Positions 46,512 to 55,866 are shown, counted from the stretch's first letter. The stretch: DNA of 64,000 nt from Aurantiacibacter sp. MUD11 (GCF_026967575.1 NZ_CP114054.1:1550001-1614000); one strand, 5' to 3'. Translations and numbers: made by a program. Notes: a model not told the origin generated them from the letters alone.

Positions 46512-47630
46512 CTAGCCCCAGACCTCTTCGGCCACTTCCACGCACAGGCGGATCTTGTCGGCCTGCTGCTGCGTGGTGATGTCGTTGCCGTGCACGGTGC
46601 TGGCAAAACCACATTGCGGCGACAGCGCCAGCTGCTCGATCGGAGCGTATTTCGCCGCCTCGTCGATCCGGCGCTTGATATCGTCCTTGCTCTCCATCTC
46701 GCCCAGCTTGGTCGAGACCAGGCCCAGCACCACGGTCTTGCCCTTGGGCAGGAATCGCAGCGGAGAGAAATCGCCCGAACGTGCATCGTCGTATTCGAGG
46801 AAGAAGGCGTCGATGTCGCATTCGTTGAACATCACCTCGGCCACCGGCTCGTAACCGCCTTCGGCCGCCCAGCTGGAGCGGAAGTTGCCGCGGCACAGGT
46901 GCATCGTGCGAATAAGGTCTTCCGGCGCGCCATCGAAGCTGGCGTTGATCAGCCTGGCATAGTCATGGGTGATCGAATCCGGATCCATCCCGCGGTTCTG
47001 CGCATCCTCGCGGTGACCGGTGTCGCACAGGTAGGCGAGGTTGGTGTCGTCCAGCTGCACATAACGGCAACCGGCGTCGACGAGATCGGCGAGTTCCTCG
47101 GCATAGGCCTTGGCCACGTCGTCGTAGAAATCCTGCATTTGCGGATAGGCATCCTCGGGGATGCCTGCACGGCCGGCGCGGAAGTGCAGCATGGTCGGGC
47201 TGGGAATGGCGACCTTGGCCATGGCGCCCGGCGCGCTCACCTGGCCAGCGAGGAATTCGTAGTCCGCGCGCTGGATCGGCTTCACGTGTTCGACCTTGCC
47301 GGTGATGATCATCTTCGGCGGCGCGAATTCGACATCCACGCCCTTGTCGTTCTTGAACGCCTTCTTGATCCCCCCGGTCTCCTCCACGCCCGACAGCTGG
47401 AGCAGGAAGTCGGTGTGGAAGAACTTGCGGCGGAATTCGCCATCGGTCACGGCCTTGATGCCGAGGCTTTCCTGCCATTTCACGAGTTCGGCGATGGCCT
47501 CGTCCTCGATCTGGCGCAGGGCGGCTGCGTCGATCTCGCCGGCGGCATGGCGATCGCGCGCCTCGATCACCGATTGCGGGCGCAGGAACGAACCGACGTG
47601 GTCGGCACGCGACGGTAGCTTGAATGTCAT
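46512..47630 (-). CDS. Cobalamin-independent methionine synthase-like methyltransferase (MetE C-terminal domain)
   Basis: A 372-residue single-domain protein matching the catalytic C-terminal half of MetE. The zinc ligands appear as His and Cys in MHLCRGN and a late Cys in SPQCGFAS. The substrate-side block is GIKAVTDGEFRRK. Such short MetE-like proteins move a methyl group from a folate or another donor to a thiol such as homocysteine. The start at 47630 has a weak AGGA; the ATG at 47678 has none. In this cluster it might use the 5-methyl-THF made by LigM; this is inference. Confidence 0.82.
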   Translation of the reverse strand: MTFKLPSRADHVGSFLRPQSVIEARDRHAAGEIDAAALRQIEDEAIAELVKWQESLGIKAVTDGEFRRKFFHTDFLLQLSGVEETGGIKKAFKNDKGVDVEFAPPKMIITGKVEHVKPIQRADYEFLAGQVSAPGAMAKVAIPSPTMLHFRAGRAGIPEDAYPQMQDFYDDVAKAYAEELADLVDAGCRYVQLDDTNLAYLCDTGHREDAQNRGMDPDSITHDYARLINASFDGAPEDLIRTMHLCRGNFRSSWAAEGGYEPVAEVMFNECDIDAFFLEYDDARSGDFSPLRFLPKGKTVVLGLVSTKLGEMESKDDIKRRIDEAAKYAPIEQLALSPQCGFASTVHGNDITTQQQADKIRLCVEVAEEVWG

Positions 47631-47860
47631 TTGGGTAATCCTGTCATTGGCTATTAGCGGCTGCTGAGCCAGGGTCATGACGCGGGCTCGCGCTCGACTG
47701 ACGGGACGGTTCATACGCCTCGCGCTTGCTGCATTGCAACACACTTTATGGCTCGGCAGGGTAAAGCCCTGCTTGACCTTCACAGGCGCAACTTTAACGA
47801 TGGTTAGGATTGCGCAGCCCTTGGACGGGCGCGACTCAGGACGCTTTGGGAGAGGCGAAA
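47631..47860. promoter_or_regulatory. Divergent promoter region of the MetE-like and PQQ dehydrogenase genes
   Basis: A 230-bp gap. On the right it carries TAACGATGGTTAGGATTGC at 47795-47813, an inverted repeat TAAC-N4-GTTA extended by GATTGC, shared with two other promoters in the window. It ends 47 bp before the dehydrogenase start. I see nothing else distinctive in the left part. Confidence 0.55.
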
Positions 47861-50005
47861 ATGCGGATGTTTAAGGCAGCGGCCATCAAGAGCGCGCTGG
47901 GGGCAACACTGGCGCTGGCACTGGCCGCGTGCAATTCGAATGGCGCCGCCGAGGGCACGGCCCCGCCGACCGAGGGCGTGACCGACGCGCTGATTGCGTC
48001 CGCCGCGGCCGAGGAATGGCTGTCTTACGGCCGCGACTACGGCGAACAGCGCTTCTCTCCGCTGATGCAGATTACGGCCGAGAACGTGGGTCAACTGGGC
48101 CTGGCCTGGAGCTACGATTTCGACACGGCGCGCGGGCAGGAAGCCACGCCGCTGGTGCACGACGGCGTGCTCTACACCACCAGCGCCTGGAGCAAGGTCT
48201 ACGCCTTCGATGCGACGACAGGTGAGCTCAAGTGGAGCTACGATCCCGAAGTCCCGCGTGAAACGCTGGTGGCGGCCTGCTGCGACGCCGTGAACCGCGG
48301 TGTCGCCCTCTATGGCGACAAGGTCTATGTCGCCACGCTCGACGGCTATCTCGTCGCACTCAACCAGTCCGACGGCTCGGTCGCCTGGCGCAAGGAATAC
48401 GTGCCCGACCACGAAAGCTACACCAGCACCGGCGCGCCGCGCGTGGCCGACGGCAAGGTTTTCATCGGCAGCGGCGGCGCCGAGTATCGCGCACGCGGCT
48501 TCATCGCCGCCTTCGACTGGGCGGACGGTGACGAATTGTGGCGTTGGCACACCGTGCCCGGCAATCCGGAAGACGGCTTCGAGAACGAGGCCATGGAACG
48601 CGCCGCGGCGACCTGGGGCGGCAACTGGTGGGAACTGGGCGGTGGCGGCACCGTGTGGGATTCGATCACCTACGATCCGGAAACCGGCCTGGTGCTGTTC
48701 GGCACCGGTAATGCCGAACCGTGGAACCCCGCTGCCAACGGTCGCGAAAGTGCCGACACCGAAGGTGACGACAACCTCTACACCTCATCCATCGTCGCGC
48801 TGAATGCCGACACCGGCGAATATGTCTGGCACTTCCAGCAGACGCCCGAGGATCGCTGGGACTACGATTCCAACGCGCAGATCACGCTGGCCGACGTCGA
48901 GATCGACGGCGAGCAGCGCCGCGTGGTGATGCATGCGCCAAAGAACGGCTATTTCTACCTGCTCGACGCGGCAACCGGGGAATTCATCTCGGGCACGCCA
49001 TGGGTCGACATCAACTGGTCGCTGGGTATCGATCCGGTAACCGGACGTCCCGAAATCAACCCGGAAGCACGCTACGAGCAGACCGGTCAGATGTTCGTCG
49101 GCCTGCCCGGCGCGGGCGGCGCGCATAGCTGGCACCCGCAAAGCTATTCGCCGGCTACGGGCCTGATGTACATTCCCGCCAACCTCGCCGGCTTCCCGTT
49201 CATGGCGGATAACGAGTTCGAGGAAACCGAGCTGGGCTTCCAGACCGGTATCGACGGTGCGGCCACGGCCATGCCGCCGATCCCCGAAGTTCGCGAGGCG
49301 ACCCTGGCCGCGACCACCGGCGCACTGGTGGCGTGGAACCCGGTGACCGGGCAGGAGGCCTGGCGCGTCGACTATCCGGGCCCATGGAACGGCGGCACGC
49401 TGGCAACGGCGGGCAACCTCGTGTTCCAGGGCACCGCGGCTGAGGAATTCCGCGCCTACAACGCCACCTCCGGCGAACAGCTGTGGTCGTTCCCGACGCA
49501 GTCCGGCGTGATCGCCGCACCGATGACCTACGCCATCGACGGCGAACAGTATGTCGCCATCATGGTCGGCTGGGGCGGAGTTTGGGACGTTGCCCCTGGC
49601 ATCCTGTCCGCCAAGTCGGGCACGCCGCGCAACATCAGCCGCCTGCTGGTGTTCAAGCTGGGCGCCGATGGCTCTCTGCCCGAGCCGCCGCCGCTGGCCG
49701 AACGCGTGCTCGATCCGCCGCTGTTCACCGGCACCGAGGAACAGGCCGCCGCCGGTGCGCGCCTCTACGCCCGCTTCTGCGGCGCTTGCCACGGCGATGC
49801 GGCAGTGGCCGGCGCGCTCAATCCGGACCTGCGCCATTCGATGACGATCAACAACTTCAACGCCATGAAGGCGATCGTGATCGACGGGGCCTTCGCACAT
49901 AACGGCATGGTCTCCTTCGCCGCCGACATCGACGAGGGCGAACTGGAGAACATTCGCCAGTACATCATCATGCGCGCCAATCAGGACAAGGCGCTGGGCG
50001 AATAG
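47861..50005 (+). CDS. PQQ-dependent quinohaemoprotein alcohol dehydrogenase (lipoprotein)
   Basis: A 714-residue protein with a lipobox (ALAAC), an eight-bladed PQQ propeller and a C-terminal cytochrome c domain. Key features: the adjacent-Cys disulfide VAACCDAVNRG, the catalytic Asp region EDRWDYDSNAQ, several W-motifs such as GEYVWHFQ and GEQLWSF, and the haem site CGACHG near residue 640. It oxidises primary alcohols in the periplasm and passes electrons to its own haem. A start with ATG after GGGAGAGG is clear. It is paired with an aldehyde dehydrogenase downstream. Confidence 0.93.
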   Translation: MRMFKAAAIKSALGATLALALAACNSNGAAEGTAPPTEGVTDALIASAAAEEWLSYGRDYGEQRFSPLMQITAENVGQLGLAWSYDFDTARGQEATPLVHDGVLYTTSAWSKVYAFDATTGELKWSYDPEVPRETLVAACCDAVNRGVALYGDKVYVATLDGYLVALNQSDGSVAWRKEYVPDHESYTSTGAPRVADGKVFIGSGGAEYRARGFIAAFDWADGDELWRWHTVPGNPEDGFENEAMERAAATWGGNWWELGGGGTVWDSITYDPETGLVLFGTGNAEPWNPAANGRESADTEGDDNLYTSSIVALNADTGEYVWHFQQTPEDRWDYDSNAQITLADVEIDGEQRRVVMHAPKNGYFYLLDAATGEFISGTPWVDINWSLGIDPVTGRPEINPEARYEQTGQMFVGLPGAGGAHSWHPQSYSPATGLMYIPANLAGFPFMADNEFEETELGFQTGIDGAATAMPPIPEVREATLAATTGALVAWNPVTGQEAWRVDYPGPWNGGTLATAGNLVFQGTAAEEFRAYNATSGEQLWSFPTQSGVIAAPMTYAIDGEQYVAIMVGWGGVWDVAPGILSAKSGTPRNISRLLVFKLGADGSLPEPPPLAERVLDPPLFTGTEEQAAAGARLYARFCGACHGDAAVAGALNPDLRHSMTINNFNAMKAIVIDGAFAHNGMVSFAADIDEGELENIRQYIIMRANQDKALGE

Positions 50006-50009
50006 AGTT

Positions 50010-50035
50010 CCACGGGGAGGCTCGACTCCCCGTGG
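50010..50035 (+). terminator. Terminator-like hairpin after the PQQ dehydrogenase
   Basis: CCACGGGGA and TCCCCGTGG form a perfect 9-bp stem with an 8-nt loop, starting 5 bp after the stop. No T-run follows. Confidence 0.55.
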
Positions 50036-50044
50036 CACACATTC

Positions 50045-50063
50045 TAACGAGCGTTACGATTGC
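50045..50063. promoter_or_regulatory. Putative operator TAAC-N4-GTTA upstream of the aldehyde dehydrogenase
   Basis: TAACGAGCGTTACGATTGC is 15-16 of 19 identical to the element upstream of the PQQ dehydrogenase. It lies 79 bp before the aldehyde dehydrogenase start. The TAAC-N4-GTTA inverted repeat is the kind of site bound by small dimeric regulators. Confidence 0.5.
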
Positions 50064-50142
50064 ACAGGCGCCGTAGGCAGCCCCGCGTGCCTTTGCTAGG
50101 ATAAAGTCAAACAGAGTCGTTTAGGTTGAGAGGACCCGCACA

Positions 50143-51657
50143 ATGAACGAACAAACCACCATCGATCGCACCCAGCGAGAGTATTCCGCCGCCGCCAAGA
50201 AGGCGCTGGAGCGTTCGCCCCAGCTCTACATCAACGGTGAGTGGGTCGATTCCTCGGGCGGCGAGACCATCGATGTCGAAGACCCGTCCTCGGGCAAGAT
50301 CATCTCCAAGATCGTCGAGGCGACCGACAAGGACGTCGATCGCGCCGTGGCCGCTGCCCGCGCCGCCTTCGACGACAAGCGCTGGCGCGGCATGCCGCCG
50401 GTCGAGCGCGAGAAGATCATGCACAAGCTGGCCAACCTGATCGAGGAGCACGCCGACGAGCTGGCCGAGCTCGAGGCCATCGACGTCGGCAAGCCGAAGG
50501 GCATGGCCGGTGCGGTCGACGTGCCGGGTGCGGCTTCGCACATCCGTTTCTGCGCTGGCTGGGCCGGCAAGATCACCGGCGAGACGATCCCGCCCTACAC
50601 CATGCCCGACGGCATGCTGTTCGCCTACACGCTGAAGGAGCCGGTCGGCGTCTGCGCCCAGATCGTGCCGTGGAACTTCCCGCTGCTGATGGCCTGCCTG
50701 AAGATCGGCCCGGCGCTGGCGGCAGGCTGCACCACGATCCTGAAGCCGGCCGAGCAGACCAGCCTGACCGCGCTGCGCCTGTTCGACCTGATCCATGAAG
50801 CCGGTATCCCGGCCGGCGTTGCCAACCTCATCACCGGCTATGGCCACACGGGCGGCGATCGCCTGGTGAAGCACCCCGATGTCGACAAGGTGGCCTTCAC
50901 CGGATCGACCGAAATCGGCAAGCTGATCAACCGCAACGCCACCGACACGCTGAAGCACGTCACGCTGGAACTGGGCGGCAAGAGCCCGGTGGTGGTGATG
51001 CCGGATGTCAACGTGCAGGAAACCGCTCCGGGCGTGGCTGGCGCGATCTTCTTCAACTCGGGCCAGGTCTGCGTCGCCGGTTCGCGCCTCTATGCGCACA
51101 AGAGCGTGTTCGACAAGGTCGTGGAAGGCATGGCCGAGACCAAGGATTTCTGGGCTCCGCGTCCCTCGCTCGATCCCGATGCACACATGGGTCCGCTGGT
51201 CTCCAAGGAACAGCATGATCGCGTGATGGGCTACATCGACGCGGGCAAGCGCGATGGTGCCAGCGTGCTGATGGGCGGCGATGCGCCGTCCGATGCCGGC
51301 TACTACGTCAACCCCACCATCCTCACCGACGTGAACCCGCAGATGAGCGTCGTGCGCGAGGAAATCTTCGGCCCGGTCGTCGTCGCCCAGCGATTCGAGG
51401 ACCTCGACGAAGTGGTGAAGGACGCCAACGACACGCAGTACGGCCTTGCCGCAGGCGTGTGGACCAAGGACGTCACCGCCGCGCACAAGATCGCCGCGCG
51501 GCTGCAGGCCGGCACCGTGTGGGTGAACACCCACGCCATGATCGACACCGCGATCCCGTTCGGCGGCTACAAGGAAAGCGGCGTCGGCCGCGAGCAGGGC
51601 CGCGAAGGTATTGACGCCTACCTGCAGACCAAGTCCGTCATCATGAAGATGGACTAA
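50143..51657 (+). CDS. NAD(P)-dependent aldehyde dehydrogenase
   Basis: A 504-residue ALDH of the classical class 1/2 type. It has PWNFPLLMACLKIGPALAAG for cofactor binding, the catalytic Glu in ELGGKSP and the catalytic Cys in NSGQVCVAG. The C-terminal PFGGYKESGVGRE block is normal. It is expressed from its own promoter, but its likely operator is shared with the alcohol dehydrogenase, so the pair probably oxidise an alcohol to an acid. The aldehyde might be aromatic (vanillin-like) or aliphatic. Confidence 0.92.
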   Translation: MNEQTTIDRTQREYSAAAKKALERSPQLYINGEWVDSSGGETIDVEDPSSGKIISKIVEATDKDVDRAVAAARAAFDDKRWRGMPPVEREKIMHKLANLIEEHADELAELEAIDVGKPKGMAGAVDVPGAASHIRFCAGWAGKITGETIPPYTMPDGMLFAYTLKEPVGVCAQIVPWNFPLLMACLKIGPALAAGCTTILKPAEQTSLTALRLFDLIHEAGIPAGVANLITGYGHTGGDRLVKHPDVDKVAFTGSTEIGKLINRNATDTLKHVTLELGGKSPVVVMPDVNVQETAPGVAGAIFFNSGQVCVAGSRLYAHKSVFDKVVEGMAETKDFWAPRPSLDPDAHMGPLVSKEQHDRVMGYIDAGKRDGASVLMGGDAPSDAGYYVNPTILTDVNPQMSVVREEIFGPVVVAQRFEDLDEVVKDANDTQYGLAAGVWTKDVTAAHKIAARLQAGTVWVNTHAMIDTAIPFGGYKESGVGREQGREGIDAYLQTKSVIMKMD

Positions 51658-51672
51658 GAAGCAGAGCAATCG

Positions 51673-51709
51673 AGGCCCGCCGCCGGATCGTCCGGGGCGG
51701 GCCTTATTG
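51673..51709 (+). terminator. Terminator after the aldehyde dehydrogenase
   Basis: AGGCCCGCCGCCGG and CCGGGGCGGGCCT pair with a 5-nt loop (ATCGT), followed by TATTG. The stem is very stable, the T-run short. Confidence 0.65.
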
Positions 51710-51730
51710 TCTGTAAAGGGGGAGTTTGAT

Positions 51731-52612
51731 TTGCCGGTAGATCCCAACAAGGTCCGCGCCATCGACGTGCACGTGCACGCCGAGGTTTCCTGTCACGATC
51801 CCGAAGACCCGGTGATGGGCAAGTTCTTCGACGCGGCCAGCCACTATTTCAAGGCCCCGCGCGAACGGCCCAAGATGCCCGAGATCATCGAGCTCTATCG
51901 CGAGACGAACATCGCCTTCTGCATGTTCACCGTCGATTGCGAGAGCGGCATGGGCGCCAAGCGCGTGTCGAACTACGAAGTCGCGGAAATCGCCAACAAG
52001 AACGACGATATCTGCATCCCCTTCGCCTCCATCGACCCGCACAAGGGCAAGTACGGCGCGCGCGAGGCGCTCGACCTGATCGAGAACCACGGCGTGAAGG
52101 GCTTCAAGTTCCACGGCATTGCCCAGAACGCCCACCCGGCGGACCGGATGGGCTACCCGATCTACGAAGTCATCAACGAGTACAAGCTGCCGGCCATCTT
52201 CCACACCGGCCATTCCGGCATGGGCACGGGCATGCGCGGTGGCGGCGGCATGCGCCTGAAGTATGGCGAGCCAATGCTGATCGACGATGTCGCGGTGGAC
52301 TTCCCCGACATGAAGATCATCCTCGCCCATCCCTCCTGGCCGTGGGTCGACCAGAGCCTGTCGATGGCGCTGCACAAGGACAACGTCTTCATCGACCTGT
52401 CGGGCTGGAGCCCGAAGTACTTCCCCAAGCAGGTGGTCACCTACGCCAACACCCAGCTTAAGCATAAGATGATGTTCGGCAGCGATTTCCCGCTGATCCA
52501 TCCGGACAAGTGGATTGCCGCGGCGAAGGAAGTGGGCTTCCGCGATGAAGTGATGCCGGGCATCATGAAAGACAACGCGGCCCGCGTGCTGGGGCTGACC
52601 GGGCAGGAATAG
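51731..52612 (+). CDS. Amidohydrolase family protein (TTG start)
   Basis: A 293-residue amidohydrolase-2 protein. It begins with IDVHVHAE (HxH), then FKFHGIAQN, IFHTGHSG, ILAHPSWPW and GSDFPLIHPDKW with the final Asp. I place the start at the TTG at 51731 because GGGGGAG sits 7 bp upstream; the alternative TTG at 51707 overlaps the preceding terminator. It may be a decarboxylase or hydrolase acting on a carboxylated aromatic or lactone; the substrate is unknown. It heads a string of same-strand genes. Confidence 0.8.
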   Translation: MPVDPNKVRAIDVHVHAEVSCHDPEDPVMGKFFDAASHYFKAPRERPKMPEIIELYRETNIAFCMFTVDCESGMGAKRVSNYEVAEIANKNDDICIPFASIDPHKGKYGAREALDLIENHGVKGFKFHGIAQNAHPADRMGYPIYEVINEYKLPAIFHTGHSGMGTGMRGGGGMRLKYGEPMLIDDVAVDFPDMKIILAHPSWPWVDQSLSMALHKDNVFIDLSGWSPKYFPKQVVTYANTQLKHKMMFGSDFPLIHPDKWIAAAKEVGFRDEVMPGIMKDNAARVLGLTGQE

Positions 52613-52619
52613 AGATCCG

Positions 52620-53105
52620 GTGGAGCGTACGAAAATCCCCAACTGGCAACGCTTGTCCGACCAGGTCACCACCTCGGGCAAGCTGGTGGAGGAAGATCTT
52701 CCCGAACTGGCCAGCATGGGCGTGCGCGAAGTGATCGACCTGATCCCCGAAGGCCACGAGGATGAACTGGCGAACGAAGGCGACAAGCTTGCCGCGCTGG
52801 GGATCGGCTACGTGCGGATACCCGTCCCGTTCAGGACGCCCACCGAGGATCATTACGGCCGCTTCGTCGACCAGCTGGCGAAGGTCGAAAAACCGGTCCA
52901 CGTGCATTGCGTGGCGAACTGGCGGGTCTCCCCCTTCTTCTATCGCTACCACCTGGAACTGGGGATGGAGGAACGCGCCGCACGCCGGCTGCTACAGCAG
53001 CAGTGGTACCCGGTCGACAGCGACGATCCGCTGACCCAACCTTGGTCGGATTTCATTGCCGCCGCCCGCGCGCGGCCGATCAGCGAGCAGGAACCTCAAG
53101 CATGA
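52620..53105 (+). CDS. Protein-tyrosine-phosphatase-fold protein
   Basis: A 161-residue protein of the cysteine-phosphatase/Blh-like fold. The signature region is VHVHCVANWRVSPF: a Cys followed by Arg four residues later (HCx4R), one shorter than the usual HCx5R. This HCxANxRxS form seems to be a family trait, not a lone mutation. It starts with GTG and its end overlaps the next gene as ATGA. It may be a phosphatase, or a sulfide/sulfur-transferring protein as for some Blh relatives. Confidence 0.72.
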   Translation: MERTKIPNWQRLSDQVTTSGKLVEEDLPELASMGVREVIDLIPEGHEDELANEGDKLAALGIGYVRIPVPFRTPTEDHYGRFVDQLAKVEKPVHVHCVANWRVSPFFYRYHLELGMEERAARRLLQQQWYPVDSDDPLTQPWSDFIAAARARPISEQEPQA

Positions 53106-53848
53106 CATTCGATGGCCAGCATATCGTCGTGACCGGCGCATCCTCGGGTATCGGCCTCGTCACCGCCAAGCTGCTCGCGCAGCGCGGAGCGAAAGTGACG
53201 CTGATCGCGCGCCGGTCCGACAAGCTGGAGGAAGCCAAGCAGGAAATTGGCGACAACGCCGCCTGGGCCACGGCCGACGTCGGCGATCGCGAGCAGCTGG
53301 AAAACGCGCTGGACGCGGCGGTTTCGCAGAACGGGCCGATCCACGGGCTGTTCGCCAATGCCGGGCTGACTGGCGGCTTCACCCCGCTGCTCGAATATCC
53401 GGGCGACCTGTGGGAGGATACCTTGCGGGTGAACCTCTCGTCGGTGTTCTGGGCGATCCAGAAGGTGCTGCCGGCCATGGTCGAGGCGAACAAGGGCTCC
53501 ATCCTCGTTACCGGGTCGATGGCCTCGAAGCGGGGCATGGCGATGAACCCTGCCTATGTCGCCTCGAAGCACGGCCTGCTCGGCCTCAGCCGCGCGGTGG
53601 CGATGGAAATGGCCCCGCATGGCGTGCGCTGCAATTGTGTGATCCCCGGCTTCATCGAGACCGAAGCCCTGGCGCGGATTCCTGAGGAACAGCGCAAGAT
53701 GATCGAAGGCCGCGTTCCGCAACGCCGCATGGGCAGCGCCGAGGAGATGGCCGAGGTCGCCGCCTTCCTCTTGTCCGATGCCGCCAGCCATGTCACCGGA
53801 CAGGACTGGGCAGTGGACGGCGGAACGCTGGAAACCCTGGAAGTATAG
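53102..53848 (+). CDS. Short-chain dehydrogenase/reductase
   Basis: A 248-residue classical SDR: TGASSGIGLV for cofactor, ANAGL, the catalytic Ser in VTGSMASKRG, and YVASK. The Gly at the end (VTGQDWAVDGG) is typical of FabG-like enzymes. The start overlaps the upstream stop as ATGA. It is followed 18 bp later by an MDR oxidoreductase, so the two probably work on related substrates. Confidence 0.92.
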   Translation: MTFDGQHIVVTGASSGIGLVTAKLLAQRGAKVTLIARRSDKLEEAKQEIGDNAAWATADVGDREQLENALDAAVSQNGPIHGLFANAGLTGGFTPLLEYPGDLWEDTLRVNLSSVFWAIQKVLPAMVEANKGSILVTGSMASKRGMAMNPAYVASKHGLLGLSRAVAMEMAPHGVRCNCVIPGFIETEALARIPEEQRKMIEGRVPQRRMGSAEEMAEVAAFLLSDAASHVTGQDWAVDGGTLETLEV

Positions 53849-53866
53849 AAAAGCGGAGAGACGATA

Positions 53867-54874
53867 ATGCGTGCATGGTTGCTGCCGGAAGGATCCGACG
53901 GGTTCGACAAGCTCTATCTGGACGAACTGCCCGATCCCGAGCCTGGTCCCGGCGAGGTTGTCGTCGCGCCCACCGCATGGTCGCTCAACTACCGCGATTT
54001 CGCGGTCGCCAGCGGCAAGTATTTCGGCGGTGCGATTACCGAACCGTCGGTGCCGCTGTCCGATGGTGCGGGCAAGATCGTCGCCGTCGGCGAAGGGGTG
54101 AAGTCGGTACGCGTGGGCGACAAGGTGCAGTCGACCTTCTTCCAGGGCTGGATCGACGGCCCGCCCAAGTTCGTCCCCGCACTGGGCGACGGCAAGGCAC
54201 CCGGCATGCTGGCCGAAAAGGTCGTGCTGTCCGAACACGGCGTCATCCCGATGGCGCGCAGCCTCGACGAACAGCAGGCATCGTGCCTGCCCTGTGCCGG
54301 CGTCACCGCCTGGAACGCGCTGTTCGAAGGCGGCAATCCGCTCAAGGCCGGGCAGAAGGTGCTGGTGCTGGGCACCGGCGGCGTGTCGCTGATCGCGCTC
54401 AAGCTGGCCAAGGCAGCCGGCGCGGAAGTGATTGCCACCAGCTCCTCCGACGAGAAGCTGGAGCAGGTGAAGGCGCTCGGTGCCGACCACACCATCAACT
54501 ACAAGGACATCCCCGAATGGGGCGCGCACGTGCGCGATACCTTCGGCGGGGCCGACAAGATCATCGAGGTCGGCGGGACCGGCACGCTGAAGCAGAGCAT
54601 GGACGCTTGCGCCATGCTGGCGGAAATCGCCCTGATCGGCGTGCTCACCCAGGGCGATCCGCCCGACACGCACGCCCTGATGTTCACCGGCTCGTCGATC
54701 CGCGGCATCTTCGTCGGCTCGGCGCGCATGGCGCGTGACCTCAACGCCTTCATCGACAAGCATCACATCACCTTCCCGATCGGCAAGACCTTCGCCTTCG
54801 AGGAAGCCGACCAGGCCTACGCCCATGGCTGGGGGCCGGACAGCTTCGGCAAGACGGTGATCGCGCTGGGTTGA
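53867..54874 (+). CDS. Zinc-independent MDR alcohol dehydrogenase / quinone reductase
   Basis: A 335-residue medium-chain dehydrogenase. The N-terminal GroES-like domain has LNYRDFAVASGKYF, and the nucleotide-binding domain has VLVLGTGGVSLIALKLAKAAG. The structural-zinc cysteine lobe is missing and the catalytic zinc Cys is replaced, so it belongs to the zinc-free quinone-reductase/NADPH type. The ribosome site is GCGGAGAG. Confidence 0.88.
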   Translation: MRAWLLPEGSDGFDKLYLDELPDPEPGPGEVVVAPTAWSLNYRDFAVASGKYFGGAITEPSVPLSDGAGKIVAVGEGVKSVRVGDKVQSTFFQGWIDGPPKFVPALGDGKAPGMLAEKVVLSEHGVIPMARSLDEQQASCLPCAGVTAWNALFEGGNPLKAGQKVLVLGTGGVSLIALKLAKAAGAEVIATSSSDEKLEQVKALGADHTINYKDIPEWGAHVRDTFGGADKIIEVGGTGTLKQSMDACAMLAEIALIGVLTQGDPPDTHALMFTGSSIRGIFVGSARMARDLNAFIDKHHITFPIGKTFAFEEADQAYAHGWGPDSFGKTVIALG

Positions 54875-54943
54875 GGCGTATCAATGCGGTGAGCGGCGCG
54901 ACGGCGTGATATCCGCGCACTGTAGCGGGAGAGGACAGAGACC

Positions 54944-55846
54944 ATGTGGGAAGTGCGCGTCAGCCCTTGCGGCGATTTCGACAACCACCCGTTCAAGTCG
55001 AACCATTTCGGCGTGGAGCCGCTGGCGGCGGCCATGGGTGCGGAAATCACCGGCGTGCGCCTTCCCGAGCTTTCCGACGAGGGCATCGCCAGCCTCAAGC
55101 AGGCGCTGTGGAAGCACAAGATGGTCTACCTGCGGGACCAGCACCTCTCGCATGCCGAACATGAGGAGTTCGCGGCCCGCCTCGGCCCCTTCGCGGTCGA
55201 TGCCTATACACAGGGGGTTGAGGGGCACCGAGAGGTCCACCCGATCATCAAGGAGGCGGACGAGGTGACGCCGTCGCTGTTCGGCGGCGGCTGGCATACC
55301 GACAGCCCCTTCCTGCCCGAACCGCCCAGCATCACCACGCTGCGGCAGGTCGAAGGCCCGCCCTATGGCGGCGACACGACCTGGACCAACACCGCGCTGG
55401 CCTTCCGCCACCTCAGCAAGACCTACCAGGACATGCTGCGTCCCCTGCGCGTGCACATGAGCGCGGCGAACAACTACGCCACGCAGAACAAGCTGCGCGG
55501 CGACGGCGCGATCCAGTTCGGCGACAAGTCCAAGCACGAGCAGGGCATCAAGGGCAGTATCCACCCGCTGGTGCGCAAGCATCCCGAGACCGGCGAGGAA
55601 GCGCTGTATATCTGCGATACCTATGCCGTCGGCATCGAGGGGATGACCACGCACGAGGCCAAGCCGATCATCGACTTCCTCGTCCAGCACACCATCCAGC
55701 ATGCCTTCACCTGCCGCCTGCGCTGGCGGCCGGGCATGGTGTGCATGTGGGACAATGCGGCGACCATGCACCTCGGTCCGAACGACTACGATGGCTTCCG
55801 CCGCGAGATGTATCGCACCACCACGGCAGGCGGAGTGCCCGCCTGA
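54944..55846 (+). CDS. TauD/TfdA family 2-oxoglutarate-dependent dioxygenase
   Basis: A 300-residue Fe(II)/2-oxoglutarate dioxygenase. The iron ligands appear as HTDSPF (HxD) and a later His in MWDNAATMHLGPND; the Arg for 2-oxoglutarate is in FRREMYR. It resembles TfdA (2,4-D oxygenase), TauD and related ether- or sulfonate-cleaving enzymes. In a cluster for lignin-derived aromatics it may cleave an ether or hydroxylate a small acid. Confidence 0.88.
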   Translation: MWEVRVSPCGDFDNHPFKSNHFGVEPLAAAMGAEITGVRLPELSDEGIASLKQALWKHKMVYLRDQHLSHAEHEEFAARLGPFAVDAYTQGVEGHREVHPIIKEADEVTPSLFGGGWHTDSPFLPEPPSITTLRQVEGPPYGGDTTWTNTALAFRHLSKTYQDMLRPLRVHMSAANNYATQNKLRGDGAIQFGDKSKHEQGIKGSIHPLVRKHPETGEEALYICDTYAVGIEGMTTHEAKPIIDFLVQHTIQHAFTCRLRWRPGMVCMWDNAATMHLGPNDYDGFRREMYRTTTAGGVPA

Positions 55847-55866
55847 GCAACAAGTTGGAGACGGCC

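Noticed and set aside
51707..51709. TTG at 51707 as the start of the amidohydrolase
   Set aside because: It falls in the tail of the preceding terminator and lacks a ribosome site; the TTG at 51731 has GGGGGAG upstream.
53096..54826. A 576-codon minus-strand frame over the SDR and MDR genes
   Set aside because: Both genes on the plus strand have full catalytic motifs; the antisense frame shows no domain.
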